A DNA stretch of 55,918 nucleotides from an uncultured Mycoplasmatota bacterium (GTDB lineage Bacteria > Bacillota_I > Bacilli_A > RF39 > UBA660): contig URLV01000006.1 of assembly GCA_900548725.1 (NCBI GenBank), positions 1 through 55,918 on the forward strand. Direction: 5' to 3'. The translations under genes were made by a program, and so were the position numbers. This document shows positions 8,208 through 16,341 of this stretch, piece after piece. Each line of letters starts with the position of its first letter. Positions within the stretch are counted from its first letter, which is position 1. Below the pieces are notes generated by a model. That model saw only the letters and a program-made list of their open reading frames with translations, was not told the origin of the DNA and made no database searches.

Positions 8208-8627
8208 ATGAAAGGATTTATTTTAGATTATATTAATGAGAATGAGTTTAAAAAATTAGAGAGAGCATTAAAAAAATATAATATGCTTGCTTATAAGAAA
8301 TTAAACTTTGAGTATTATCCGGAATTAAGAAAAGGTAATTTTATTGGTGAATTAATTAGTAAAAATAAAGTTGATAAAACTGAAACTTATGAATTAAAAT
8401 TACCAAGTGACCATATGTTTAAACAAATTCATGGTGATGTTACATTAAAATATATAGTATATAAAGAACAAAATGTTGTTATGTTAGATACTATTACACC
8501 AACTGATATATTATTAGAAGGTCATATGGCTGAATTAACAACATATAAAGGTGTTATGATAAGTAAAGCTAATGCTTCTAAAGATATGTTTAAGATTGAT
8601 ATGTTAAATATGTTACAAAATAAATAA
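8208..8627 (+). CDS. unknown 139-residue soluble protein, possible SOS-regulon member
   Basis: Not recognised. The product is soluble, with no signal peptide or membrane helix, a basic N-terminal helical part and mostly predicted beta strands in the C-terminal two thirds. The ribosome site AAGGGGG and the perfect promoter suggest good expression. It is monocistronic, with its own terminator. Its promoter carries the operator-like element shared with dinD, ruvAB and the radical-SAM repair operon, which is the only hint about function. Confidence 0.8.
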   Translation: MKGFILDYINENEFKKLERALKKYNMLAYKKLNFEYYPELRKGNFIGELISKNKVDKTETYELKLPSDHMFKQIHGDVTLKYIVYKEQNVVMLDTITPTDILLEGHMAELTTYKGVMISKANASKDMFKIDMLNMLQNK

Positions 8628-8655
8628 TAATGGAATTAATTTCTATTATTTTTTT
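8626..8655 (+). terminator. terminator of the 8208 gene
   Basis: AATAATGGAA (8626-8635) pairs with TTCTATTATT (8641-8650), with one mismatch, and is followed by a T-run. Confidence 0.7.
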
Positions 8656-8701
8656 CTATGTAAAATATTTTCAAAAAAATGAAAAAAATGTAAATTTTAA
8701 A

Positions 8702-8730
8702 TTGACAACATATTTTTTGTTTGATATGAT
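8702..8730 (+). promoter_or_regulatory. promoter of TasA-like gene
   Basis: TTGACA (8702-8707), 17 bases, TATGAT (8725-8730), with ribosome site AAGGAAGGATG downstream. Confidence 0.75.
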
Positions 8731-8759
8731 TTTATTATAGAAGGAAGGATGAAGAAAAA

Positions 8760-9581
8760 ATGAAATCAGAAAATAATGGAAAGATAGCTGTAGCTATAGT
8801 TGCTATGTTTGTTGTAGCTTTGTCAATCGTTGGATTTACATATGCATACTTCACTGCTCAAGTTAAAGGTAATACTGCCGATAAGAGTGTAGATGTAGTT
8901 GCTGGTAAATTAGTAATTAAATATGCACAAACTAAAAAACTTGAAGCTCAAAACGTTTTACCTGGATGGGTAAGTGATGGTAAACATTATTATGATCCAT
9001 CTGCATCAAGATATGATACTGGTGAAAAAGATAAAAGTAATAATGCAATAATTGGTTTAAGTGCTATTACTGCTGATGCTAAATTTACAAATGATACTTT
9101 CCCTAGAACTGCAGATTTTACTCCTGCTGCTAAAGATGGAATTACTGATCCTGTAGCATTTACTGTTGAAAATGATACTGATAATGCTGGAGACAATACT
9201 TATGTTATTCAATTAATTGATATAGCTAATGGAATTAAAGATACAGCAAATTTTGTTTATACATTATATGATGGTGATACAGTTGTTAATTCAGGTTCAT
9301 TAAATGCTACTGGAACTCAAATTATATCTGGAGTTCAAACTTTAGCTAAAGGTGCAGCAGCTAAAACTTATACTGTTAAATTTGGTTATAAGAATGTTGC
9401 TAATCAAGATGCTAGTAAAACTCAAACTGTTACTGCTACAGTAAAAGTTATGCCTGTTGTTAAAAATACTGCTGGTACTTGGGTTGATGCAGATAATGCT
9501 GTAGTTACTGGATTAGGTACTGATGGTGAATTAACTGGTGGAAGTGCTACTGATAATTTTGCAACTTGGGCTGAAAGATAA
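8760..9581 (+). CDS. TasA/CalY-type secreted protein with SipW-type signal
   Basis: 273 residues. The N-terminus has a Lys-containing start, one hydrophobic helix and the motif GFTYAYFTAQVKGNT, the SipW-type signal found on TasA/CalY biofilm proteins. The mature part is a Thr/Ala/Asp-rich beta-sandwich without Cys. Ala-rich sequence and many GCT codons set it apart from neighbours and suggest high expression, as do the strong promoter and tandem terminators. A secreted fibre or surface-layer role follows from the family; the signal peptidase SipW itself is not in the window (lepB at 17.6 kb has the P-type Ser/Lys pattern). Confidence 0.75.
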   Translation: MKSENNGKIAVAIVAMFVVALSIVGFTYAYFTAQVKGNTADKSVDVVAGKLVIKYAQTKKLEAQNVLPGWVSDGKHYYDPSASRYDTGEKDKSNNAIIGLSAITADAKFTNDTFPRTADFTPAAKDGITDPVAFTVENDTDNAGDNTYVIQLIDIANGIKDTANFVYTLYDGDTVVNSGSLNATGTQIISGVQTLAKGAAAKTYTVKFGYKNVANQDASKTQTVTATVKVMPVVKNTAGTWVDADNAVVTGLGTDGELTGGSATDNFATWAER

Positions 9582-9587
9582 TAAATT

Positions 9588-9612
9588 AGAGTTTTAATTA
9601 AACTCTTTTTTT
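9588..9612 (+). terminator. terminator 1 after TasA-like gene
   Basis: AGAGTTT (9588-9594) pairs with AAACTCT (9600-9606) and is followed by a T-run. Confidence 0.8.
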
Positions 9613-9620
9613 GTAAAAAA

Positions 9621-9660
9621 TTGACAATTTTCGACTTTATGTTTAAATTGTCTTTTTTTT
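9621..9660 (+). terminator. terminator 2, overlapping the ftsE promoter
   Basis: GACAATTT (9623-9630) pairs with AAATTGTC (9645-9652), followed by eight T. The 3' half of the stem also supplies the -35 of the next promoter. Confidence 0.7.
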
Positions 9661-9670
9661 GTGATATACT
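9642..9670 (+). promoter_or_regulatory. promoter of ftsEX operon
   Basis: TTTAAA (9642-9647), 17 bases, TATACT (9665-9670). Ribosome site AAGGTGGAG precedes ftsE. Confidence 0.6.
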
Positions 9671-9694
9671 TTTTATAGTAAGGTGGAGTAGTTA

Positions 9695-10402
9695 ATGGAA
9701 TTTATTAAAATAAAAAATTGTTATAAAGTGTATAAAAATGGTGTTACTGCTCTTGCTGATGGAAATTTAAGTATTGAAAGAGGAGAATTTGTCTTTCTAA
9801 TTGGTCCAACTGCAAGTGGTAAAAGTAGCTTATTAAAATTACTATATAGAGAAGAAAAGCCTAATAAAGGAGAAGTTTATGTAGGTGGTGTTAACGTTGC
9901 TAAATTACGTAATAGTAAAGTATATAAACTTAGAAGAAAAATAGGAATAGTTTTTCAAGACTTTAAATTATTGCCAAAATTAACTGTATATGAAAATGTT
10001 GCTTATCCATTAGAAAGTTATGGTATGGCTGGTGATGAAATAAAGAAACTTGTATTAAAAGCACTAGATAGAGTAGGACTAAAAGATAAATATAGAAGTT
10101 ATCCACATGAGTTATCTGGCGGAGAACAACAGAGAGTTTGTATAGCAAGAGCTATAGTTAATGAGCCTAAGCTTATCATATGTGATGAACCTACAGGAAA
10201 TTTAGACCCTGATACATCAAAAGAAATTATGGATGTAATTACAAATATAAATAAAGAGTTAGAAACTACTGTAGTAATGGCTACACATGATAAAGATATA
10301 GTTAACAGATTAAAAAAACGTGTTATTACTATAAAAAATGGTGTTATAGTAAGTGATAAAAAGAAAGGAAAATACGATGATGAAGCTGATAAGAATATTT
10401 AA
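9695..10402 (+). CDS. ftsE: cell division ATP-binding protein FtsE
   Basis: 235 residues. ABC ATPase that with FtsX transmits divisome state to a wall hydrolase. Walker A GPTASGKSS (37-45), Q-loop VFQDFKLLP, signature LSGGEQQR (140-147), Walker B LIICDEPTG (160-167) and H-loop ATHD are all intact. First gene of a three-gene operon; its end overlaps ftsX by 26 bases. The C-terminal tail after about residue 220 is a charged extension. Confidence 0.95.
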   Translation: MEFIKIKNCYKVYKNGVTALADGNLSIERGEFVFLIGPTASGKSSLLKLLYREEKPNKGEVYVGGVNVAKLRNSKVYKLRRKIGIVFQDFKLLPKLTVYENVAYPLESYGMAGDEIKKLVLKALDRVGLKDKYRSYPHELSGGEQQRVCIARAIVNEPKLIICDEPTGNLDPDTSKEIMDVITNINKELETTVVMATHDKDIVNRLKKRVITIKNGVIVSDKKKGKYDDEADKNI

Positions 10403-11279
10403 TAGAAGTATAAGAGATTCTTTTAAAAGTATATTTCGTAATTTAAGTCTTTCTGTTGCTAGTATTTCATGTACTGTAATAACATTAATATTAGTCGCAT
10501 TGGCAATACTTGCTACAGAGAATGTAACTGATATGACTGATAAAATAGAAAAAGATTTAACTATGATAGTATTTGTTGATAATAAAGCAAGTGATGAAGA
10601 AATAAATAATGTTAAGAGTGAACTTAATAATATAGATAATATAGATAGTATTACTTTTAGAAGTAAAGATGAAATAAAAAATAATATGAGTAGTGAAAAT
10701 GAAACATTTAAGAAAATAACGGATAGTTGGGGAGAAGATGAAAATCCTTTACAAAGTACTTATATATTAAAAGTTAAAAATATAAATAAAATAAAAGAAA
10801 CTGCTAGTACTATTAAAAATATTGATAAAGTTACTTTAGTTAAATATGGTGAAACTATGGTAGATAGAATGGTTAGTGTATTTGATGTTATTAAGAAGGG
10901 TTGTTGGGTAATTGTTATAGCTTTAGTAGTAGTTACTATATTCTTAATTACTAATACTATTAAGATTACTATATTTAGTAGAAGAAATGAAATAAATATT
11001 ATGAGATTAGTTGGTACTAGTAATACAGTTATTAAATTACCTTTTATATTTGAAGGATTGTTACTTGGTATTTTTGGTAGTTTGATTCCTGTAATACTTA
11101 CTATATTTGGTTATACTTATTTTTATGAATCTATGGGTGGTGTTATTTTATCTAATTTAGTTGAATTAACTAAACCTAATTTAATTATTTATAGTACTTC
11201 TTTAGCACTTTTAATTATTGGTGGAGCAGTTGGTATGTTTGCTAGTGCTAGAGCGGTTAGAAAGTATTTAAAAATATGA
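10377..11279 (+). CDS. ftsX: cell division protein FtsX
   Basis: 300 residues. N-terminal cytoplasmic basic segment, membrane helix (about 20-42), an extracellular domain of about 110 residues, then three more helices with the FtsX/MacB-type core and ending ASARAVRKYLKI. The extracellular loop is the expected contact for the hydrolase encoded next. The start at 10377 has AAAGGA at 7 bases; a second ATG follows directly. Translationally coupled on both sides. Confidence 0.93.
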   Translation: MMKLIRIFNRSIRDSFKSIFRNLSLSVASISCTVITLILVALAILATENVTDMTDKIEKDLTMIVFVDNKASDEEINNVKSELNNIDNIDSITFRSKDEIKNNMSSENETFKKITDSWGEDENPLQSTYILKVKNINKIKETASTIKNIDKVTLVKYGETMVDRMVSVFDVIKKGCWVIVIALVVVTIFLITNTIKITIFSRRNEINIMRLVGTSNTVIKLPFIFEGLLLGIFGSLIPVILTIFGYTYFYESMGGVILSNLVELTKPNLIIYSTSLALLIIGGAVGMFASARAVRKYLKI

Positions 11280-12481
11280 AAAAGTTAAGTAAAGTTTTAT
11301 TGGTATTTTGTATATTATTTTTGGCAATATATACTTTTATAAGTCCTAATGCTAAAACTAATGCTAAAACTTTAGGAGAGTTAAAAAATGAACTTGCTAG
11401 TTTAAGGAGTAAGAAAGCACAAAAAGATAATGAAAAGAAACTTACTCAGGGACAGATTGCGAGTAGTAATCAATCTATACTAAATGCTAGAAATGAGATA
11501 AATGTTAATCAAGGTAAAGTTGAACAAGCAAAGGAAGATATAGTTGCTTTAAATAAAGATATAGATGATACTAAAGAAAGTATTAAGAAAACTATGTCTA
11601 CTTATCAATTAACTGATGGTTCTAATGTTTATTTAGAGTATGTATTTGATGCCAAGAGTTATGAAGATTTGGTTTATAGATATGCTATTGTTGAACAAAT
11701 TATAGATTATAATAATGAACAAATTGATAAATATAATGATTTGATAGAAAAAAATGAACAATTACAAGTTGATTTGGCTAATAGGGAAGTAGAATTAAAT
11801 AAACAAATTGATGAACTTGGAAATAAGATTGAATCATTAGGAGATAAACTTGAACAAATTAGTGAAGATACTATGGATGTTCAAGATGAAATTAATTCTA
11901 CACAAGAGTTAATTAATTATTATAAAAATTTAGGTTGTAAAGATGATCAAGATTTAAATGAGTGTGTTTCTATTAAAGGAGATACAGGTTATATGAGACC
12001 TCTTAATCGTGGAGTTATTACTAGTTATTATGGTTATAGAACTAATCCATTATCTGGTTCTGGAACTAAATTCCATAGCGGAATTGATATTGGTGGTAAT
12101 AGTGAAGGTACTAATGTTTACGCTACTGCAAATGGTATGGTAGGTAAAATTATTAGAAAAGCTTCTTGTGGAGGTAATCAAGTTTATGTTTTCCATACTA
12201 TTAATGGAAAACAAGTTACATCTATGTATATGCATCTTTTAACTATCAATGTTAGTTTAGGAGATCAAGTTACTAGTGGTACTGTAGTTGGAACTGTTGG
12301 TGGTGGCAGAGGAACTTTTGGATGGGAAAGATGTTCTACTGGAGCACATTTACATTTCACTTTGGCTAATGGATGGTATGGTAAAACATATTTGACATAT
12401 GGTACTTTCTTAGCTAATACATACGATCCTCAAAAGACTTTAGGATTACCAAATAAAGGCATATACTGGTCTGGAAGATAA
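11276..12481 (+). CDS. FtsEX-linked M23 peptidoglycan hydrolase with coiled coil
   Basis: 401 residues. Signal peptide (about 1-30), long coiled coil (about 32-215) like EnvC/PcsB regulators, then an M23 LytM domain. Zinc and catalytic residues can be read: His267 and Asp271 in FHSGIDIG, His320 in MYMHL and the HLH pair (358-360) in GAHLHF, so it should be an active endopeptidase rather than an EnvC-like activator. The ATGA overlap with ftsX indicates coupling. Cleaves wall cross-links at the septum when FtsEX signals. The catalytic domain has extra Cys (CGG, RCS) that could form a disulfide. Confidence 0.92.
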   Translation: MKKLSKVLLVFCILFLAIYTFISPNAKTNAKTLGELKNELASLRSKKAQKDNEKKLTQGQIASSNQSILNARNEINVNQGKVEQAKEDIVALNKDIDDTKESIKKTMSTYQLTDGSNVYLEYVFDAKSYEDLVYRYAIVEQIIDYNNEQIDKYNDLIEKNEQLQVDLANREVELNKQIDELGNKIESLGDKLEQISEDTMDVQDEINSTQELINYYKNLGCKDDQDLNECVSIKGDTGYMRPLNRGVITSYYGYRTNPLSGSGTKFHSGIDIGGNSEGTNVYATANGMVGKIIRKASCGGNQVYVFHTINGKQVTSMYMHLLTINVSLGDQVTSGTVVGTVGGGRGTFGWERCSTGAHLHFTLANGWYGKTYLTYGTFLANTYDPQKTLGLPNKGIYWSGR

Positions 12482-12508
12482 AAAAATCGAGCTTTAATGC
12501 TCGTTTTT
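12482..12508. terminator. bidirectional terminator
   Basis: CGAGC (12488-12492) and GCTCG (12499-12503) with AAAAAA before and TTTTT after, between converging operons. Confidence 0.85.
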
Positions 12509-13058
12509 ATATTTCTCTCATATGTTCCATGTTTTTATATGGATTTTTAGGGTCTATTTTATCAACGAATAGAATTCCATTTAAATGATCAATTTCGTGT
12601 TGAAATGCTACCGCAATATCTTCTCTTACACGTATTTGAAATTTGTTTCCATCGACGTCATATGCTTCAACTCTTAGTCTTGCATGTCTTGGAACAATTC
12701 CTTCTACTGGTCTATTGACACTTAAACATCCTTCTCCTTCGCCAACATATATCATTTCCTCGCTTTTAGATATTATTTTTGGATTAATTAAAACGTATCT
12801 TTTAAATTTTCCATTATCTAATTCTTCAGAAATAACAAATATTCTTTTTAATATACCTATTTGTACAAAAGACAAACCCATTCCTGCTCTTAAATCATAT
12901 TTTTCTATATATTCATCCATTTGACTCATCTCTAGATAAGTTAATGAATCATCTATTAATTGTTTTAATTTTTCATCTAACGGAAAAGTTACTTCTTTAC
13001 TAACTTGTCTTAATATTTTATTTGATTCATCTAATATTTTTATGTTTGGTAATCTCAT
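12507..13058 (-). CDS. def: peptide deformylase
   Basis: 183 residues. Removes the N-formyl group from nascent proteins. Motif II EGCLS (Cys111) and motif III QHEIDH (His154, Glu155, His158) give the metal site. Motif I, usually GxGxAAxQ, reads GMGLSFVQ (59-66): the glycines and Gln66 are kept but the two Ala are Ser-Phe. The ribosome site AGGTG precedes the ATG. Monocistronic. Confidence 0.93.
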   Translation of the reverse strand: MRLPNIKILDESNKILRQVSKEVTFPLDEKLKQLIDDSLTYLEMSQMDEYIEKYDLRAGMGLSFVQIGILKRIFVISEELDNGKFKRYVLINPKIISKSEEMIYVGEGEGCLSVNRPVEGIVPRHARLRVEAYDVDGNKFQIRVREDIAVAFQHEIDHLNGILFVDKIDPKNPYKNMEHMREI

Positions 13059-13108
13059 ATTTACACCTCTTCGTGTGATATTTTATCAAAAAAATGTATT
13101 TTTTGCAA

Positions 13109-13137
13109 TTGTAAAAAATTTGATTTTATTTTATAAT
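13109..13137 (+). promoter_or_regulatory. promoter of the 13154 small gene
   Basis: TTGTAA (13109-13114), 17 bases, TATAAT (13132-13137). Ribosome site TAGGTGA follows. Confidence 0.6.
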
Positions 13138-13153
13138 ATTTTTAGGTGATTAT

Positions 13154-13303
13154 ATGAAACGTACTTTAGTTAGTAAAATATTAAAAGTATTGTTAATATG
13201 TGTATTTACAATTGAAATAGGAATTACAGTAGGTTATGTAATATTATTAAATATTGATTTTAATAAATATAATGAAAATATTAATATAAATATTAATAAA
13301 TAA
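13154..13303 (+). CDS. small single-pass membrane peptide (49 residues)
   Basis: Reads MKRTLVSKILKVLL then a hydrophobic helix (about 10-33) and a polar Asn/Ile tail of repeated Ile-Asn. It has a promoter with a perfect -10 and a ribosome site TAGGTGAT six bases before the ATG, so it is probably real although short. The next promoter starts immediately after the stop. Function unknown. Confidence 0.55.
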   Translation: MKRTLVSKILKVLLICVFTIEIGITVGYVILLNIDFNKYNENINININK

Positions 13304-13332
13304 TTGAAATTAGTTTATTTGATTGATATAAT
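13304..13332 (+). promoter_or_regulatory. promoter of thioredoxin-fold gene
   Basis: TTGAAA (13304-13309), 17 bases, TATAAT (13327-13332). Confidence 0.65.
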
Positions 13333-13355
13333 TTTGCTTAGTTAGGAAGAAGTTT

Positions 13356-14045
13356 ATGAAAAAAAGAGTAATAATTATTATAAGTGTTATATTAATTGTT
13401 TTAGTTATGGTAGCAGTTTTATTTTCTATGAAAAAAGATGAGGTTACTGTTACTTATACAGAAGATGAAATAAAGTTTAAAGATGAATATGAAAAAGTAA
13501 ATGGTATGGAATTATCAAGTGATTATGTTTTGAAGAATATTACTATACCTAATGATAATAATGTTGTTTACTTGAGTGATGATAATATTGTTGAAAAATT
13601 GACTAAAGGTACTAATGTTATATACTTTGGATGGGCTGATTGTAATTGGTGTAGGACAGCTTTACCAGTTTTATTAGATACTTTAAAAGAAAATAATATT
13701 GATACATTATATTATTATGATTTTAAAAGTTTAAGAAATGCTTATGAAAATGGTGATGAAGAAAAATCTAAAATTTATGAAAATATAATTAGTATTATTG
13801 GAAATGATATAAATACTTATTTTGATGAAGATAGTCCTAGAAAAGATATGAAGAAAATGTTAGTTCCAACTGTTGTATTTATAAAAAATGGTGCTTATAT
13901 AGGATTACACTTTAAAACTGTAGATTCACAAGTGAATTCTACAGATGAATTAAATAAAGAACAAGTATTAGAACTAAAACATTCTTATCAATCTTTGATT
14001 GATCAAATTAATGCTAGTGTTTGTACTACTGATGAAGGATGTTAA
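13356..14045 (+). CDS. membrane-anchored thioredoxin-fold protein
   Basis: 229 residues. N-terminal membrane anchor (about 4-24), then an extracellular thioredoxin fold with the redox pair Cys96-Asn-Trp-Cys99 in FGWADCNWCR and a cis-Pro loop LVPTVVFIKNG. This layout matches extracytoplasmic thiol-disulfide proteins of Bacillota such as the PedC/bacteriocin-transport-accessory type. A further Cys pair (CTTDEGC) ends the protein. Substrate unknown; neighbouring secreted proteins with Cys pairs are possible clients. Confidence 0.8.
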   Translation: MKKRVIIIISVILIVLVMVAVLFSMKKDEVTVTYTEDEIKFKDEYEKVNGMELSSDYVLKNITIPNDNNVVYLSDDNIVEKLTKGTNVIYFGWADCNWCRTALPVLLDTLKENNIDTLYYYDFKSLRNAYENGDEEKSKIYENIISIIGNDINTYFDEDSPRKDMKKMLVPTVVFIKNGAYIGLHFKTVDSQVNSTDELNKEQVLELKHSYQSLIDQINASVCTTDEGC

Positions 14046-14055
14046 TCCTTCTTTT
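14034..14055 (+). terminator. weak hairpin terminator over the stop of the thioredoxin-fold gene
   Basis: GAAGGA (14034-14039) pairs with TCCTTC (14046-14051), followed by TTTT. The next gene begins 20 bases later, so partial read-through is likely. Confidence 0.55.
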
Positions 14056-14075
14056 AAATTTTATGGAGGTATATT

Positions 14076-14483
14076 ATGAATAATAAAGTTTTATATTTAA
14101 AATATTTATTTATTTTAATTTCTAATATATTAGTGTATATATTATGTAATTTTTATTTTGATACTTATAAATATATTCTTATGATACTTATAACAGTAGT
14201 TGTAGATATGTTTATATGTTATTATAAAAAAAAGAGTGAATTTAAGTTTTATTTAGATATTATATGTAATTTTATGGTAGGATTATTCTTATTAGTTTTT
14301 ATAAAAAATCAATATGATTATATTGGTGCATTATTTTCTTTGTTTTTAGCTAATAATGTTGTTTTTATGAGAAGTAGAATTAGTGATAAGTTTTTTAAAA
14401 AGTTATTACAATATTTTCTAATATTTTTGTATACTTTAGTTTGTATTTTTATAAATGTATTTATATTTGTTAAAATTCATTAA
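14076..14483 (+). CDS. small polytopic membrane protein, unknown
   Basis: 135 residues with about four hydrophobic helices separated by short basic loops. No enzymatic motif is visible. Ribosome site TGGAGG lies before the ATG. It follows the thioredoxin-fold gene closely and may share its transcript. Not assigned to a family. Confidence 0.7.
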   Translation: MNNKVLYLKYLFILISNILVYILCNFYFDTYKYILMILITVVVDMFICYYKKKSEFKFYLDIICNFMVGLFLLVFIKNQYDYIGALFSLFLANNVVFMRSRISDKFFKKLLQYFLIFLYTLVCIFINVFIFVKIH

Positions 14484-14538
14484 TAAATACTATGAATTAT
14501 ATATTATTTTTGATATTATAGAAGTTAAGGTGATATAA

Positions 14539-15846
14539 ATGTTTGAATATATGGGAGATAGAATTAGCAATGCAATAAAGAATATTAGAGGTATGGGTAA
14601 GATTACTGAAGATAATATTGGCGATGCTATTAGAGAAATTAGAATGGCTTTGTTAGAAGCTGATGTAAACTATGAGGTTGTTAAAGAATTTGTTAGAAAT
14701 GTTAAAGAGAAAGCTATAGGGATGGAAGTTAGTAAAAGTTTAAAACCTGATGAAGTTTTTATTAAATTGGTTAAAGATGAATTAGTTACTTTATTAGGTA
14801 CTGATTATGTTCCTTTAGAAACAACTAAAAAACCGACAATTGTTATGATGGTTGGATTACAAGGTAGTGGTAAAACTACTACTGTGGGTAAGTTATCTAA
14901 TATGTTAAGAAAGAAATATAAAAAGAATCCTTTATTAGTAGCTTGTGATGTTTATAGACCTGCAGCAATTGACCAGTTAGAAACAATTGGTAAAGAGCTT
15001 AATATAAAAGTATTTAGCGAAGGTAATATTAATCCTTTAGATATTGTAAAAGATGCTTTGGAATATGCTAAAGAAAATAATTATGATTATATTATTATAG
15101 ATACAGCTGGAAGATTACATATTGATGAAAAATTAATGGATGAATTAGTAGAGATAAATGAATTTGCTAAGCCTGATGAAGTATTATTAGTAATTGATGC
15201 TATGATGGGACAGGACGCAATTAACGTTATTAAAGGGTTTAATGATAAATTACCACTAACTGGTGCAATATTGACTAAAATGGATGGTAATACTAAAGGT
15301 GGGGTTGCTTTATCTGTTAGACATTTGACTAATATTCCAATTAAATTTTTAGGTACTAGCGAAAAAATGGATGGATTAAGTGAATTTTATCCAGAAAGAA
15401 TGGCTGAAAGAATATTAGATATGGGTGATATTTTATCTATAGCAGAAAAAGTTAATGATGTTATAGATGAAGAAGAAGCAAAAGATTTAGCAAAAAAAAT
15501 AGGCAAAGGTAAATATGATTTAGAAGATTTTTTAACTAATTTAAAACAAATAAAAAAATTGGGACCACTTGAGAATATGTTAAAACTTATTCCTGGTGCA
15601 AGAAAAATGGGACTAAATAATATTAATGTAGATCCAAAAGATTTTGCTCATATAGAGGCTATAATATTATCTATGACTCCTTATGAAAGAAGACATCCTG
15701 AAGTTTTAAAAAATTCTAGAAAATTAAGAATAAGTAAGGGTAGTGGAAGAAGCGTTGAAGAAATTAATAGACTTTTAAAACAATTTGAACAAATGAAAGT
15801 TATGATGAAACAAATGAATAGTGGAAATTTTAAAATGCCATTTTAA
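14539..15846 (+). CDS. ffh: signal recognition particle protein Ffh
   Basis: 435 residues. N domain (1-90), GTPase G domain with G1 GLQGSGKTT (about 106-114), DVYRPAAIDQL, DTAGRLHID and TKMDG, then a methionine-rich M domain ending with KVMMKQMNSGNFKMPF. Targets nascent membrane and secreted proteins to FtsY. Its usual partner gene ylxM is instead behind ftsY at 22.8 kb. Ribosome site AAGGTGAT. Confidence 0.97.
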   Translation: MFEYMGDRISNAIKNIRGMGKITEDNIGDAIREIRMALLEADVNYEVVKEFVRNVKEKAIGMEVSKSLKPDEVFIKLVKDELVTLLGTDYVPLETTKKPTIVMMVGLQGSGKTTTVGKLSNMLRKKYKKNPLLVACDVYRPAAIDQLETIGKELNIKVFSEGNINPLDIVKDALEYAKENNYDYIIIDTAGRLHIDEKLMDELVEINEFAKPDEVLLVIDAMMGQDAINVIKGFNDKLPLTGAILTKMDGNTKGGVALSVRHLTNIPIKFLGTSEKMDGLSEFYPERMAERILDMGDILSIAEKVNDVIDEEEAKDLAKKIGKGKYDLEDFLTNLKQIKKLGPLENMLKLIPGARKMGLNNINVDPKDFAHIEAIILSMTPYERRHPEVLKNSRKLRISKGSGRSVEEINRLLKQFEQMKVMMKQMNSGNFKMPF

Positions 15847-15870
15847 AAAGGAGATTAGTTCTCCTTTTTT
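15845..15870. terminator. bidirectional terminator
   Basis: AAAAAGGAG (15845-15853) and CTCCTTTTT (15861-15869), between converging ffh and the mraZ-like gene. Confidence 0.85.
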
Positions 15871-16232
15871 AGTATTTTTATATGTTTCTTCTCTTTTATA
15901 AGTCTTACTGATTCTCTTAAATTATAATATTCTAAAATCTTATTAGATAAAGATATCGTATTATTTTTAGATACTTTTACATCTTCTAACATTTTACCGA
16001 ATAAATGTCTTTCTAGTTTTCTAAAATCTTTTATATTTAATATTTTTCTAAAATGGTTTCTTATACTATTTGTAAGCAACTTAATATCATTTTCACTATA
16101 TAAATATAATTCATTTGGCATTTTTAGAAAATATAGTATTTCCTCATATTCGGTTTCTAATTCTTTAGGTAATTTTAATTTGTTATTTGTAATTTTTATA
16201 TTCATTTCGGTTATATTATTGACATTAAACAT
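15855..16232 (-). CDS. divergent MraZ-like DNA-binding protein
   Basis: 125 residues. Two SpoVT-AbrB-like half domains are suggested by the first strand pair ending KLKLPKELE, the YLYSENDI segment that parallels LYP..EW in MraZ, and a C-terminal repeat with NTISLSNKILEYYNLRESVRLI. Conserved MraZ residues are weak, so this is a distant member. The start at 16232 is taken because AAGGAG sits 7-12 bases upstream; the frame runs on but into the promoter region of the divergent transcript. MraZ normally heads the division/wall cluster and represses it; here it stands alone beside ffh. Confidence 0.6.
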   Translation of the reverse strand: MFNVNNITEMNIKITNNKLKLPKELETEYEEILYFLKMPNELYLYSENDIKLLTNSIRNHFRKILNIKDFRKLERHLFGKMLEDVKVSKNNTISLSNKILEYYNLRESVRLIKEKKHIKILKKEN

Positions 16233-16306
16233 AAATAAAATCTCCTTTTTGTGATTGATATAATAACATATATTTATTAAAAATGCAAAAAAATCAAAAA
16301 AGTGGG

Positions 16307-16335
16307 TTGACAATCAAAAAAAAATCGCATATACT
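16307..16335 (+). promoter_or_regulatory. strong promoter of candidate ncRNA
   Basis: TTGACA (16307-16312), a 17-base spacer and TATACT (16330-16335). No coding frame begins within the following 400 bases. Confidence 0.75.
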
Positions 16336-16341
16336 TATATT

